From: an uncultured Granulosicoccaceae bacterium
Lineage (GTDB): Bacteria > Pseudomonadota > Gammaproteobacteria > Granulosicoccales > Granulosicoccaceae
Direction: 5' to 3'
Assembly (NCBI GenBank): GCA_937920585.1
Contig: CAKZSB010000026.1
Coordinates: forward strand, 83,561 to 147,560
Length of the DNA: 64,000 bases
Positions 46,099 through 56,013 of this stretch are shown piece after piece. The notes beneath the pieces were generated by a model, which had not been told where the DNA came from, did no database searches, and worked only from the letters and a program-made list of their open reading frames with translations. Position 1 is the first letter of the stretch; every line of letters starts with the position of its first letter. The position numbers and the translations under genes were made by a program.

Positions 46099-46115
46099 TT
46101 GGCACAAAAATTGCT
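46099..46115 (+). promoter_or_regulatory. Sigma-54 promoter of glnK-amtB
   Basis: TTGGCACAAAAATTGCT matches the -24/-12 consensus (TTGGCAC-N5-TTGCW); GG and GC are 12 bp apart, as required. It lies 33 bp before the glnK start codon. Confidence 0.9.
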
Positions 46116-46135
46116 TATTCAAGTTCTTTGCCTAA

Positions 46136-46486
<351 letters not shown>

Positions 46487-46512
46487 CCCCGACCGAAACG
46501 AGAAGAGAACCA

Positions 46513-47757
46513 ATGGAACAGACAACTGAACTCGCGTACGCGCTGGATACATTTTACTTTCTGATGTCCGGGGTGCTGGTGATGTGGATGGCGGCCGGAT
46601 TTTCGATGTTGGAAGCAGGCCTCGTTCGATCAAAAAACACCGCCGAGATACTAACCAAAAATATCGCTCTCTTTGCCATCGCGTGTCTCATGTACATGGT
46701 TAGCGGCTACGCCATCATGTACCCGGCCGATCCTGTGAGCGCGTATTGGCCAGGAATATCGTGGATGCTGGGCGATGAACACGAAGCGGCCGCAGTGCTC
46801 GCCAGCGACGGCGAGACTTACTACTCGTCCCGCTCTGACTTCTTTTTTCAGGTCGTGTTCGTGGCCACCGCAATGTCGATCGTCTCGGGCGCGGTGGCCG
46901 AGCGGATGAAACTGTGGGCATTTCTGCTATTTGCAGTCGTATTCACCGCATTTATCTACCCCTTGCAGGGCTACTGGAAATGGGGTGGTGGCTTTCTGCA
47001 GACCGCCGGATTTCAGGATTTTGCCGGATCAGGTGTAGTACATATGTGCGGCGCCGCCGCTGCGCTGGCGGGTGTTCTCATCCTGGGACCGAGAAAAGGC
47101 AAATACGGCCCGAATGGCGAAATACGCCCGATACCGGGCGCCAACCTGCCACTGGCAACGCTTGGCACCTTTATTCTCTGGATGGGCTGGTTCGGCTTCA
47201 ATGGCGGATCCGAATTGAAAGTGTCCAACATCGGTGAAGCAAACGCCGTGGCCGCAATTTTCGTTAACACCAACATGGCTGCCGCTGGCGGCGTCATCGC
47301 CTCGTTGCTTACCGCCATGGCGCTGTTCCGAAAAGCAGACCTGACCATGGCACTCAATGGCGCACTGGCGGGACTGGTGGCAATCACCGCAGAACCCCTC
47401 AATCCTTCGCCAGGCGTGGCCACTGCTATTGGCGCAACCGGTGGATTGCTGGTGGTAGTCGCAATTATTACGCTCGACAAACTTCGTCTGGACGACCCCG
47501 TCGGCGCAATATCCGTGCACGGCATCGTTGGTATATGGGCACTGCTCGCCGTACCACTGACAAACCCGGATGCAACACTGCCAACCCAACTACTCGGCAT
47601 GGCGACAATCTTTGGCTGGACCTTCATCGCCAGCATCATGGTCTGGACATTACTCGACGGTGTGATCGGCATTCGCGTCAGCGAAGAAGACGAGTACGAG
47701 GGTGTGGACATCGCCGAATGTGGTCTGGAAGCCTATCCCGAATTCACTAAAAACTAA
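46513..47757 (+). CDS. amtB: Ammonium transporter AmtB
   Basis: The 414-residue protein has about 11 transmembrane helices and the Amt signatures GFSMLEAGLVRSKN, the conserved DFAGSGVVHMCG pore segment, GWFGFNGGSEL and the second His in SVHGIVGIW. It lacks an evident N-terminal signal peptide but has a short polar lead. 26 bp after glnK and surely co-transcribed; nitrogen limitation via NtrC should induce both. Confidence 0.96.
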   Translation: MEQTTELAYALDTFYFLMSGVLVMWMAAGFSMLEAGLVRSKNTAEILTKNIALFAIACLMYMVSGYAIMYPADPVSAYWPGISWMLGDEHEAAAVLASDGETYYSSRSDFFFQVVFVATAMSIVSGAVAERMKLWAFLLFAVVFTAFIYPLQGYWKWGGGFLQTAGFQDFAGSGVVHMCGAAAALAGVLILGPRKGKYGPNGEIRPIPGANLPLATLGTFILWMGWFGFNGGSELKVSNIGEANAVAAIFVNTNMAAAGGVIASLLTAMALFRKADLTMALNGALAGLVAITAEPLNPSPGVATAIGATGGLLVVVAIITLDKLRLDDPVGAISVHGIVGIWALLAVPLTNPDATLPTQLLGMATIFGWTFIASIMVWTLLDGVIGIRVSEEDEYEGVDIAECGLEAYPEFTKN

Positions 47758-47775
47758 CGCTCTATGCAGCACCGC

Positions 47776-47797
47776 GCCCGGCCGCAGCAGGCCGGGC
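47776..47797 (+). terminator. GC-rich hairpin after amtB
   Basis: GCCCGGCC / GGCCGGGC with a GCAGCA loop, 18 bp beyond the amtB stop. No U-run, so it is a likely 3'-end structure rather than a proven terminator. Confidence 0.5.
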
Positions 47798-47920
47798 CCG
47801 CGCAAATTACACAACAGTTAAAAGGGTCGCACCACCAGCCGGTTCGCTGCACAATACGTGTGCGCTGGCAATCAGGGATGTGCGCGCCCAGAGACCCTCC
47901 ACAGATGCGATAATAATAAA

Positions 47921-48172
47921 GTGAAAAAATCTGCGGCCAGCATGCGATCCAATTTCAGGCAACTGGAAGTTCCACCCTGGTTGATTTTCCTCGAATTCTC
48001 GTTCTCGGCACTTTTGCTGTACTTACTCAGCAATGCGCCGGGCCTGTCGTTTCCCGCCACATCGGGCCAAATTGCCCAACAGCGACCCGCTGCAGTGGTA
48101 GCCGAGAGCTCAGCCGGACTGCACTCACGCCCGCCCGGCTTGACAACACGGTTCGACAGCACGCTCGACTAA
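47921..48172 (+). CDS. Possible small single-helix membrane protein
   Basis: From GTG 47921 an 83-residue product with one hydrophobic stretch (WLIFLEFSFSALLLYLLS) and a polar, Pro/Ala/Ser-rich tail. No ribosome-binding site of note and no family recognised; it could be spurious. It lies about 160 bp after amtB, beyond the hairpin. Confidence 0.35.
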   Translation: MKKSAASMRSNFRQLEVPPWLIFLEFSFSALLLYLLSNAPGLSFPATSGQIAQQRPAAVVAESSAGLHSRPPGLTTRFDSTLD

Positions 48173-48777
48173 CAGCCCGCCAATCTCGACCCAACCGACC
48201 AGGGCAGGCTTTCTTGTGACGCCGTAGCCGAAACCGACAATGGACCAGCTAAAGCTTTTGCATGATTTGTCGACGACCACTACAAGTAAGTGTAGATATG
48301 CGAGGCAGATGACGTACTCGTGCAGTAATATTTAAATTCTACTAGACTATTTCGGTAGATCGGGGGACAATACCTGCACAAACTGAAATGAAGAACAAGA
48401 ACGGTCAGCTAACAAAAACAAATGCGGTGACGCACACACATTGACCGATACGCAAATTAAAGTTTTTTGTCTACCCCCCGGACACAAATTTATACAGTAG
48501 GTTGGAATACTACAGTTGAATAACACTGTTGGTTGTTAGGCCAGCGGTACTCGCACAAATTAATCAGGCAGTTTTTGCAAAACTATTTGCTGTGGCTGCG
48601 TGCGTTTTTATTTTCGACTGACATTTATCCTGACGAACCAAGCCTCAGGTAAAGAGAAGTTTCGTTTTGCACAAATCACTGGCATTTGTTCAGTAAGTTC
48701 AAGCCGCCACTCAGATTTTATCGTCTGTAATGCCGTGCTTGGCAACCACCATCAATTTCGAAGAATATATCGATAAC
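48173..48777. other. AT-rich gene-free region before the Asn-rich protein gene
   Basis: About 600 bp with clearly lower GC than its neighbours and no credible reading frame on either strand. It holds T-runs (for example near 48463 and 48606) and several TATTT/TTTAAA boxes, so promoters are likely, but no single one stands out. I see no tRNA, terminator or repeat family in it. Confidence 0.5.
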
Positions 48778-49770
48778 ATGGCAGAAATTTCAAACAAGCA
48801 AACCCGACAACCCGCTACGCGAACCGCTCGGGCAAGCAGCTCCAAAAGCACTGAGAGCAACAGCCGAAACGGCAATGTCACTCAGAGCGCGCAAAGCGCC
48901 AGAGTAAATGGCAATCAGGAAGAGCGCCGAACTCGACAACACCTTAAAAGTTACACAGCACCGGATTCAGAATCCGACTTTCGAGCGTTCCGACAATCAT
49001 CCGGCAACCGACATATCAACAGTTTCTCGGATAATCAGCGCTTCAACGAATCCAGAGTAAACGGCAACAGAGCGCGGCCGGGTAACGGTAACTTCAAGCG
49101 TAACGACAACAACGGAAATCGACGCAACTTCCAGAATCGGTCTACGCAAAATGGCCAACAATGGTCTCCGTCCGATGCGAGTTACAACCCCGGACTACAG
49201 GAACTCCGCGGCAGTGACTGGTATCGTGAAGATCAGGCTCGATATGCGGCACAGCAAATTGCCAACGAAAGAAATGGTACAGACGCAGACGGTAACAGCA
49301 CTGCACCGCAAAGAAATAACGATAAACAAAGAACCAATAACCAGCGCGGCAGACAACGAAGACGCCCTGCAAATCAGCAGCAACGCAATAGCAATCCACA
49401 GCACGCCAGCGGCAATCGCAATAACGAATCGCCAAACGCCGGCAAACCTGCACGCACGCCAAACCACAAAAAGCACAACCACCCAAGCCGCTCCAGACCC
49501 GGCAACAACAATGGCATAACACCGACAACACCCACTACCCGCAGCACGGAGAGCAAGCCACCATCAACTCCTCCCTCCGATGCGAAAACCACCAAGGCTG
49601 ACGCAACCAAAACAGAAAGCCCACCAGTTGTAAAAGTAGATTCAACAACCGCCACAGAAACACAGAGTAGTGATGCTCCGGCCAAAGAACACAACAAGGC
49701 CAGACGCGCTCCATGGAGAACTCAAAAACACGGTACTCGCAGAAAAACAACTGGCCCATCTGCTACTTAA
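48778..49770 (+). CDS. Asn/Arg-rich intrinsically disordered protein
   Basis: From ATG 48778 (or ATG 48730, in frame) the 330-346-residue product is low-complexity: rich in Asn, Arg, Ser, Thr, Gln and Lys, with almost no hydrophobic residues and no Cys beyond the alternative N-terminus. Only a short segment near the middle (LRGSDWYREDQARYAAQQIA) looks foldable. The first half has RNGN/NRNF/RNN repeats suited to nucleic-acid binding or condensation; the C-terminal half is Thr/Ser/Pro/Lys-rich. Function unknown. It lacks a signal peptide, so it should be cytoplasmic. Neither start has a clear ribosome-binding site. Confidence 0.7.
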   Translation: MAEISNKQTRQPATRTARASSSKSTESNSRNGNVTQSAQSARVNGNQEERRTRQHLKSYTAPDSESDFRAFRQSSGNRHINSFSDNQRFNESRVNGNRARPGNGNFKRNDNNGNRRNFQNRSTQNGQQWSPSDASYNPGLQELRGSDWYREDQARYAAQQIANERNGTDADGNSTAPQRNNDKQRTNNQRGRQRRRPANQQQRNSNPQHASGNRNNESPNAGKPARTPNHKKHNHPSRSRPGNNNGITPTTPTTRSTESKPPSTPPSDAKTTKADATKTESPPVVKVDSTTATETQSSDAPAKEHNKARRAPWRTQKHGTRRKTTGPSAT

Positions 49771-49818
49771 CGCTATTGCAAATCCAAAGGTTTTCCGGCA
49801 ATTGCCAATAGGAATCAC

Positions 49819-49840
49819 CCATTACTGCAAAAAGTAATGG
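49819..49840. terminator. Hairpin between the Asn-rich gene and zapE
   Basis: CCATTACT / AGTAATGG with a GCAAAA loop in the 74-bp gap between convergent genes. Stem is AT-rich and no long T-run follows; a weak bidirectional terminator is possible. Confidence 0.35.
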
Positions 49841-49844
49841 TCAG

Positions 49845-50987
49845 TTATGGACGATGTTGCTGAGCAAGATACTCACTTGACTGCATCTCGGTTAATCGAC
49901 TTTGAGTTCTATCGAATTCGAATGCCAGACGATCGCCTGTGTAAAGATTGGCTGGTATATCAGCAGCGCTAACAACCACTTTTACACCGCGATCGTAGAA
50001 TTCATCAATCATGTTAATGAATCTCCTCGCCATATCGCTTGTCGAGTTGTCCATCACTGGAATATGACTGATCATTACCGTGTGAAACTGCTCGGCGATT
50101 TCTATGTAATCATCCGTTGAACGCGGTGTGTTACACAACTCATCGAAAGTTGCCCACAAAACACTTTCTGACCAAAGAACAGTAACCAAGTCGCGGCTGT
50201 TAATAACGATCTTTTTTTCACCAACGCTATCACCGGCAGAGACCACTTCCTGAAAATAGGCCCGCATCCCGTTCTCAGCCAATGCATCTGCTGGCGTATA
50301 GTAAATATCTGCGTTCTGAAGTGCTCGCAATCGGTAATCCAGATCCCCACCAAGAAACACGACATCCGAATTTTTCTTAAGCAGTTCTATCGCGGGAAGG
50401 AACCTCGCCCTTTGCAATCCATCGCGATATAAGTCGTCGGGCTGAAAATTTGATGTGGTAACCAGGGTCACCCCCCGTGAGTAAAGTCCGTGCAACAAAC
50501 CACTCATCAGCATCGCATCTGCAATGTCATTGACGTGCATTTCATCCAAAACGAGCACACGCATATCTTTTGCCAGCGCTTGCGATAGTATCTCCAAAGG
50601 CGAGGTTTCATTGCCTATTCTCGCCAGGCCCTCATGCACTTCTCGCATAAACCGATGAAAATGAATTCTGCGCTTTTCCTCAAAAGGCAATCCATCAAAG
50701 AACAAATCGCACAACAGCGTTTTTCCACGCCCCACCCCGCCCCATAAATACAGACCGGGCAGTCGCTGCTGTTCCGGGGCCGCAGCTGGCTTGCCAAACA
50801 AACCAGACAAGAAGCCACCTTTGCCAGCGGGCTCAACCCGTGACTGTGGCTTTGCAAGCAGGCGCTCATGAAGATCCTGCAGTTTACCGACGACCTCGAA
50901 CTGCTTTTGATCGGGCGCGATCAACCCCAGATCAAGCGCGTTCCGGTAGGCCGTTCTGGGGTCGGTATTCTTGTCAGCTTTTATCAT
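49845..50987 (-). CDS. zapE: Cell division ATPase ZapE
   Basis: The AFG1-type AAA ATPase (380 residues from ATG 50987; a GTG at 50999 is possible) has Walker A WGGVGRGKT (about 82-90), RIHFHRFMREVH, Walker B VLVLDEMHVNDIADA, and TLVTTSNFQPDDLY. ZapE acts on the Z ring at late division and under oxygen limitation. It is convergent with the Asn-rich protein gene. Confidence 0.93.
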   Translation of the reverse strand: MIKADKNTDPRTAYRNALDLGLIAPDQKQFEVVGKLQDLHERLLAKPQSRVEPAGKGGFLSGLFGKPAAAPEQQRLPGLYLWGGVGRGKTLLCDLFFDGLPFEEKRRIHFHRFMREVHEGLARIGNETSPLEILSQALAKDMRVLVLDEMHVNDIADAMLMSGLLHGLYSRGVTLVTTSNFQPDDLYRDGLQRARFLPAIELLKKNSDVVFLGGDLDYRLRALQNADIYYTPADALAENGMRAYFQEVVSAGDSVGEKKIVINSRDLVTVLWSESVLWATFDELCNTPRSTDDYIEIAEQFHTVMISHIPVMDNSTSDMARRFINMIDEFYDRGVKVVVSAADIPANLYTGDRLAFEFDRTQSRLTEMQSSEYLAQQHRP

Positions 50988-51140
50988 CGGCAGCCACACT
51001 TGTTACAGAACACATCAAGTGCACGAGCACGTACAAGGCACAGACGACACGAATTCAGCATGACTTTGGCAGGAGTTCTCTCAGCGCGTTATTGTACCTG
51101 TAATACTGCCGGCTACCAGCGCGCGAATGCCAATTAGAGG

Positions 51141-51845
51141 CTAATCAAGCCAGGCGGGGAGGTATTTCCACGCTTCGAGCAATTGCTGATCATGCAACCT
51201 CGCAGCCGGATCCACCACCTCAAGGGCTTCCCAGAACTTGTCAGAGTGATCCATGTGCACCGAGTGCACGAGCTCATGCAAAATCACATGAGTAGCCAAT
51301 GGCTCGGGCAAAAACAGCAGCTTGTAGTTGAGACTCAGCGTGCCACGCGATGAATAGCTGCCCCAGCGGGTCTTCTGCGCCCTGATCACGACCCTGGCAT
51401 ATTCAAAGCCGTAGGCGAGCGAGAGCGATTCAGCTATCGGCACAAGCTTTCGACGAGCGCTCTCCTTTAACCAGCGCGTTAGCACTGTAACGATATGTTC
51501 GTTACAGACGCCCGATGGCAACGTTAGCAGCAAATCACGACCATCCTGCTTCAACTTTACGCTCGGTCGGGCATGTGAGCCGTACACCACATCTACCCTT
51601 TCACCGACACTACGAAGGTCAATACATTTCGGCGGCCAGTCAACGTCGAATTTACCGGGCCGCGCATCGAACCGCTCTAGCTGCTGATCTATCCACGCCC
51701 GCCGGGACACGAGAATTTCCGGCACCAAATCCTGATCAAAGTGCCTGGGCACCACAACAACGAGTCCGTCACTTCGATTGACTTTCAAGGTGACGTTGCG
51801 GGCTCGCGCGGATTCCCTGATGTTGTATTGTAGATTTTCGAGCAA
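51141..51845 (-). CDS. YgjP-like metal-dependent hydrolase (M48/WLM-type)
   Basis: The 234-residue protein has the zinc motif HELVHSVHMDHSDKFW near residues 188-203 and the preceding TRWGSYSSRGTLSLNYKLL, which mark the YgjP/DUF45 family related to SprT-type metallopeptidases. The start is TTG 51845 with GAG upstream; no ATG fits. Substrate unknown. It stands alone, divergent from the antiporter gene. Confidence 0.82.
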   Translation of the reverse strand: MLENLQYNIRESARARNVTLKVNRSDGLVVVVPRHFDQDLVPEILVSRRAWIDQQLERFDARPGKFDVDWPPKCIDLRSVGERVDVVYGSHARPSVKLKQDGRDLLLTLPSGVCNEHIVTVLTRWLKESARRKLVPIAESLSLAYGFEYARVVIRAQKTRWGSYSSRGTLSLNYKLLFLPEPLATHVILHELVHSVHMDHSDKFWEALEVVDPAARLHDQQLLEAWKYLPAWLD

Positions 51846-52011
51846 TCTAGCTCACCACATGTTCTGCCTGTCCCGTGAATATAGTCCACACCCCGAAAAA
51901 CGGTGTTTACCCGTGAAACAACAACAGCTTGCTTTTGCGCCATTACAGACTCAACACAACGCTGGCTGAAAACGGGTAGTATTGCGGCAATTCCCAACGC
52001 GAATTTGAGCC

Positions 52012-53271
52012 ATGGATTTACTCGGTACCGCCAGCCTGCTGATGACTGTTACGGCCTTGTTCGCGTATGTCAATCATCGCTTCATCCGGCTGCCGGTCAC
52101 TATTGGCATTATGGTGATCTCGCTGCTGTTCTCGCTGCTAATGGTTGGCCTGTCAAAGGCTGGTTTTACCCTGGGGCGCGAATACACTGAATTGCTGTTG
52201 GCGGGGGTAGATTTCGATGCCACCCTTATGCAAGGCATGCTGAGTTTTCTGCTTTTTGCCGGCGCACTGCACATCAATTTGAACGAATTGCTCGACAAGC
52301 AGTGGGTTGTTGGGATTCTCGCCACCGTTGGCGTAGTGGTCAGTACTTTTCTGGTCGGCATTTCATCCTGGTTCATCCTGCGTCTTTTCGGCCTCGACAT
52401 GCCGTTCATCTACTGCCTGCTGTTTGGCTCTCTGATCGCACCGACTGACCCTGTAGCCGTGATTGCCATTCTGAAAACTGCCGGCGCCAGCAAGAGTCTC
52501 GAGACGAAAATCGCCGGCGAGTCTCTTTTCAACGACGGCATTGCTGTGGTTGTGTTCCTGGTTGTGCTGGGGCTCGCCACCAGCGGCGAAGACTTAAGCG
52601 TAATGAATGTGGTGCAGTTGTTTGCCCAGGAAACACTCGGCGGCGCCGGATTCGGTTTCCTGATTGGCTGGGTATGCTACCGACTGCTAAAAACAGTGGA
52701 CAACTACCACGTCGAGGTACTGCTGACACTGGCGCTGGTCATGGGTGGCTACGCTGCCGCCAACGCTATGCATTTGTCCGGACCGATCGCCATTGTGGTC
52801 GCCGGCCTGCTGATAGGAAACCACGGGCGCCGCTTTGCAATGAGTGACAAGACACGCGTGAACCTCGATACTTTCTGGGAACTGATCGACGAGATCCTCA
52901 ACGCAGTGCTGTTCATGCTAATCGGGCTTGAGGTCATTATCCTCGGCATCAGCGGCAACTATGTGCTGGCGGGCATGCTGATGTTCCTGATCGTACTAAC
53001 CGCCCGATTCATCGCGGTCGGCATACCGGTATCATTGCTAAAGCTGCGCCAGAGCTTCCACCCCTATGTCATATCGATTCTCACCTGGGGTGGAATTCGC
53101 GGCGGTATTTCGGTCGCACTGGCGCTCTCGCTGCCAGCAGGAGCGGAACGCGATATTATCGTCGGGATCACTTATGTAATCGTTATATTGTCAGTCGTGA
53201 TTCAGGGATTGACGATCAAATCACTCGTGCAGTACGCCGCCGGGCAATATCAGGCACGAGATCCCGGCTGA
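52012..53271 (+). CDS. CPA1-type sodium/proton antiporter
   Basis: The 419-residue protein has about 12 transmembrane helices and the CPA1/NhaP signatures: FLLFAGALHINLNEL, the ion-site GSLIAPTDPVAVIAIL (the ND/TDP motif) and GESLFNDGIAVV, plus the late LTWGGIRGGISVALAL. It exports Na+ (or K+) for protons at the inner membrane. A perfect hairpin follows the stop. Confidence 0.92.
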   Translation: MDLLGTASLLMTVTALFAYVNHRFIRLPVTIGIMVISLLFSLLMVGLSKAGFTLGREYTELLLAGVDFDATLMQGMLSFLLFAGALHINLNELLDKQWVVGILATVGVVVSTFLVGISSWFILRLFGLDMPFIYCLLFGSLIAPTDPVAVIAILKTAGASKSLETKIAGESLFNDGIAVVVFLVVLGLATSGEDLSVMNVVQLFAQETLGGAGFGFLIGWVCYRLLKTVDNYHVEVLLTLALVMGGYAAANAMHLSGPIAIVVAGLLIGNHGRRFAMSDKTRVNLDTFWELIDEILNAVLFMLIGLEVIILGISGNYVLAGMLMFLIVLTARFIAVGIPVSLLKLRQSFHPYVISILTWGGIRGGISVALALSLPAGAERDIIVGITYVIVILSVVIQGLTIKSLVQYAAGQYQARDPG

Positions 53272-53318
53272 ATCCGGCTACAACAGAATTCTGGCTTTTT
53301 GCTGTCAGGCCCGAGTCT

Positions 53319-53340
53319 GTGGCGGCCCTGAGGCCGCCAC
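53319..53340 (+). terminator. Hairpin after the antiporter gene
   Basis: GTGGCGGCC / GGCCGCCAC with a CTGA loop, 48 bp past the stop. Only a short TTTT follows some bases later, so termination strength is uncertain. Confidence 0.55.
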
Positions 53341-53520
53341 ACCAACAGTTTTACTGTGTATCAATGGCAGTTCAGGGCTATAATTGCCGGCTGAGCGCAC
53401 TGCTTGCTCTGCATGGCCAACACATCAGCAGCAAAGCAGGCTAAGTCCACCTGCCACCCTGCCGACACACGATGTACGGCCCGAGCAGGCTCAAACAACC
53501 ACTACAGCTTCAGGAACGCC

Positions 53521-54468
53521 ATGTCCTCTTCGCAGAAAATATGCTTGCTAGGCGGCAGCGGATTCGTCGGCACCGAGCTGGCAGGTCAATTGGCCGAACA
53601 AGGCTCGGCGATTAAAGTCCTCAGTCGCGATTTACGCCGCCTGAAAGAATTGCGGGTGGTACCCACTGTGTCCATCGCACAGGTTGACCCCTACGATCAA
53701 AGCCAGCTGGCAGAGGCCCTCGCCGACCAGGATATCGTGGTCAATCTGGTTGGCATCCTCAACGAGAGTGTGGGCAAAGGCGGAACATTCGAGGAGGCCC
53801 ACGCCGGCCTGGCTGACAGCATCATCGGTGCGGCGAAAGCCGCAGGAGTTTCGCGGATCATTCAAATCGGCGCGCTGCATGCCAACGCTGACGACAGTCC
53901 CAGCGAATACCTGACGAGCAAGGGCAGAGCTGCGAATCAGCTGCTGGAGTCAGGACTGGACGTTACCGTGGTTTGCCCCTCGGTGATCTTCGGCGCTGGC
54001 GATAGTTTTTTCAATCGTTTCGCCAACCTCCTGCGCGCCATGCCGATCATGCCGCTAGCTTGCGCTGACAGCCGCTTCGCCCCCGTGTATGTCGGTGACG
54101 TCGCGAAGGCGATAATCGCCGCCATCGACGATCCACAGAGCATTGGCAAAACGATCAACCTCTGCGGGCCCGAAGTTTTCACGTTGCGCGAGATTGTTCA
54201 GTACACAGCGGATACGCTCAACATCAAGCGCACCATTGTCGACCTGCCGGACGGACTGGCTAAATTTCAGGCGTTAGTGATGGAAATGGTTCCCGGCAGA
54301 CCGTTCAGCAGAGACAATTTCAATTCTCTACAGGTCGATAGCGTGTGCGAAGAATGCGACACTCCTCAACCGACCCCTATTGGGAAAGTCGTACCCACTT
54401 ACCTGGGCCACATGAATCGCCAGAGTCGTCTACAACAGTATCGCCAGCTGGCCCGACGGGAATCCTGA
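53521..54468 (+). CDS. Complex I NDUFA9-subunit-family / atypical SDR protein
   Basis: From ATG 53521 the 315-residue protein has the Rossmann loop LLGGSGFVGTELA (about 8-20), and RIIQIGALHANADDSPSEYLTSKGRAA with the Tyr-x3-Lys pair, typical of NDUFA9-like SDR proteins. Bacterial members are thought to bind NAD(P) and to act on quinone or lipid metabolism; the link to complex I is by homology only. The longer frame to 53404 includes non-conserved residues. A TATAAT is at 53379-53384. Confidence 0.82.
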   Translation: MSSSQKICLLGGSGFVGTELAGQLAEQGSAIKVLSRDLRRLKELRVVPTVSIAQVDPYDQSQLAEALADQDIVVNLVGILNESVGKGGTFEEAHAGLADSIIGAAKAAGVSRIIQIGALHANADDSPSEYLTSKGRAANQLLESGLDVTVVCPSVIFGAGDSFFNRFANLLRAMPIMPLACADSRFAPVYVGDVAKAIIAAIDDPQSIGKTINLCGPEVFTLREIVQYTADTLNIKRTIVDLPDGLAKFQALVMEMVPGRPFSRDNFNSLQVDSVCEECDTPQPTPIGKVVPTYLGHMNRQSRLQQYRQLARRES

Positions 54469-54498
54469 CAACCAGGGTTTACTGCAACAGCCAATGAG

Positions 54499-56013
54499 CT
54501 AATCTGTCGCCAGGCTGATTTTTCCGCCTGGCACCCGATAGACCTTGTCTACCGTCTCGCCATCGCGCGAAAACAGATGCACATCAAAACCCCATAATCG
54601 ATGCAAGTGTTTGAGCACTTCTTCTGTATCGCCACTCAGCGGTATTCGTGAGTTTTGCAGATGGTGGAGCGTCAAAGAGCGATCTCCGCGTACGTCTACT
54701 TCATACACCTGGATATCCGGTTCGCGTGCGCTCAAGTTGTAGTGCCGAGCCAGTGCATCGCGAACTGAACGGTAGCCGTTGTCATCATGGATCGCACCTA
54801 CATCGATCGTTTCCTGCTGATCATCATCGACGATACAAAACAAATGGAAATCCCGAATAACGGCTGGTGACAAAAACTGTTGTATAAAGCTCTCGTCTTT
54901 GAAGTTTTCCATCGCAAAATGTAGCGTGGTCAACCAGTCGCTGCCAGCCATCTCCGGAAACCAGCGCTTGTCTTCTTCGGTGGGATGTTCACAGATTCGC
55001 CTGATATCTCTCATCATGGCAAAGCCCAGGGCATAAGGGTTGATACCGGAAAAATAGCCGCTGTCGAACTCCGGCTGGTATATAACACTGCTGTGCGAAT
55101 GCAGAAATTCCATCATGAAGCCGTCGGTGACCAGCCCCTGATCATAAAGATCATTCAGTATTGTATAGTGCCAGAACGTCGCCCATCCCTCGTTCATCAC
55201 TTGCGTTTGTCGCTGCGGATAAAAATATTGTGCAATCTTGCGAACGATGCGAACCAGCTCACGCTGCCATGGCTCAAGCAAAGGCGCATTCTTCTCGATG
55301 AAATAGAGAAGATTCTCCTGCGGTTCGGAAGGATAGCGATTTTCCTGAGCCTGTTGCTCACGATTATCCTTGCGCGGGATGGTACGCCACAGATCGTTGA
55401 CCTGCTGCTGCACATAATCCTCACGCTCCTTCTGGCGTATTCGCTCCTCTTCGGCAGAAACCGGATAGGGACGCTTATAGCGATCCGTTCCATAGTTCAT
55501 CAGCGCATGACATGAGTCCAGGACAGCCTCAACCTCTTCCACACCGTGACGCTCCTCGCACTCAGCGACAAACTTTCTGGCAAAGACGAGATAGTCGATG
55601 ATGGAATCAGCGTCCGTCCATGTGCGAAATAGATAATTCCCTTTAAAAAAGGAATTATGACCATAGCAGGCATGGGCAATCACCAATGCCTGCATCGTCA
55701 TGCTGTTTTCTTCCATGAGATAGGCAATACAAGGGTTGCTGTTAATCACGATCTCATAGGCAAGCCCCATCTGCCCACGTTTGTAATCACGCTCAACATT
55801 CAAAAATTGCTTGCCATAGGACCAGTGGTTGTACCCGACCGGCATGCCTACAGAGGCGTAGGCGTCCATCATTTGATCGGAGCGAATCACCTCGATTTGA
55901 TTAGGGTAGGTTTCCAGCCGATAGCCAGCGGCAATTCTGGCAATCTCGCGATCATAGCGCTCGATTAAATCGAAGGTCCAGTCAGAACCTTCAGAGATTG
56001 GTTGAGACTTCAT
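54499..56013 (-). CDS. SpoVR family protein
   Basis: The 504-residue product has the SpoVR pattern: [50 protein letters not shown] and [11 protein letters not shown], with His/Glu residues that may hold a metal. It is homologous to B. subtilis SpoVR (spore cortex) and E. coli YcgB. Function in non-sporulating bacteria is unknown. Its start overlaps the YeaH stop by four bases. Confidence 0.93.
   Translation of the reverse strand: MKSQPISEGSDWTFDLIERYDREIARIAAGYRLETYPNQIEVIRSDQMMDAYASVGMPVGYNHWSYGKQFLNVERDYKRGQMGLAYEIVINSNPCIAYLMEENSMTMQALVIAHACYGHNSFFKGNYLFRTWTDADSIIDYLVFARKFVAECEERHGVEEVEAVLDSCHALMNYGTDRYKRPYPVSAEEERIRQKEREDYVQQQVNDLWRTIPRKDNREQQAQENRYPSEPQENLLYFIEKNAPLLEPWQRELVRIVRKIAQYFYPQRQTQVMNEGWATFWHYTILNDLYDQGLVTDGFMMEFLHSHSSVIYQPEFDSGYFSGINPYALGFAMMRDIRRICEHPTEEDKRWFPEMAGSDWLTTLHFAMENFKDESFIQQFLSPAVIRDFHLFCIVDDDQQETIDVGAIHDDNGYRSVRDALARHYNLSAREPDIQVYEVDVRGDRSLTLHHLQNSRIPLSGDTEEVLKHLHRLWGFDVHLFSRDGETVDKVYRVPGGKISLATD

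Noticed and set aside
47013..47711. Minus-strand open frame of 232 codons inside amtB
   Set aside because: Exact antisense of conserved Amt helices; Ser/Pro/Ala-rich shadow composition.
49142..49531. Cys/Val-rich minus-strand open frame inside the Asn-rich gene
   Set aside because: Its odd composition is simply the complement of the Asn/Arg codons on the plus strand.
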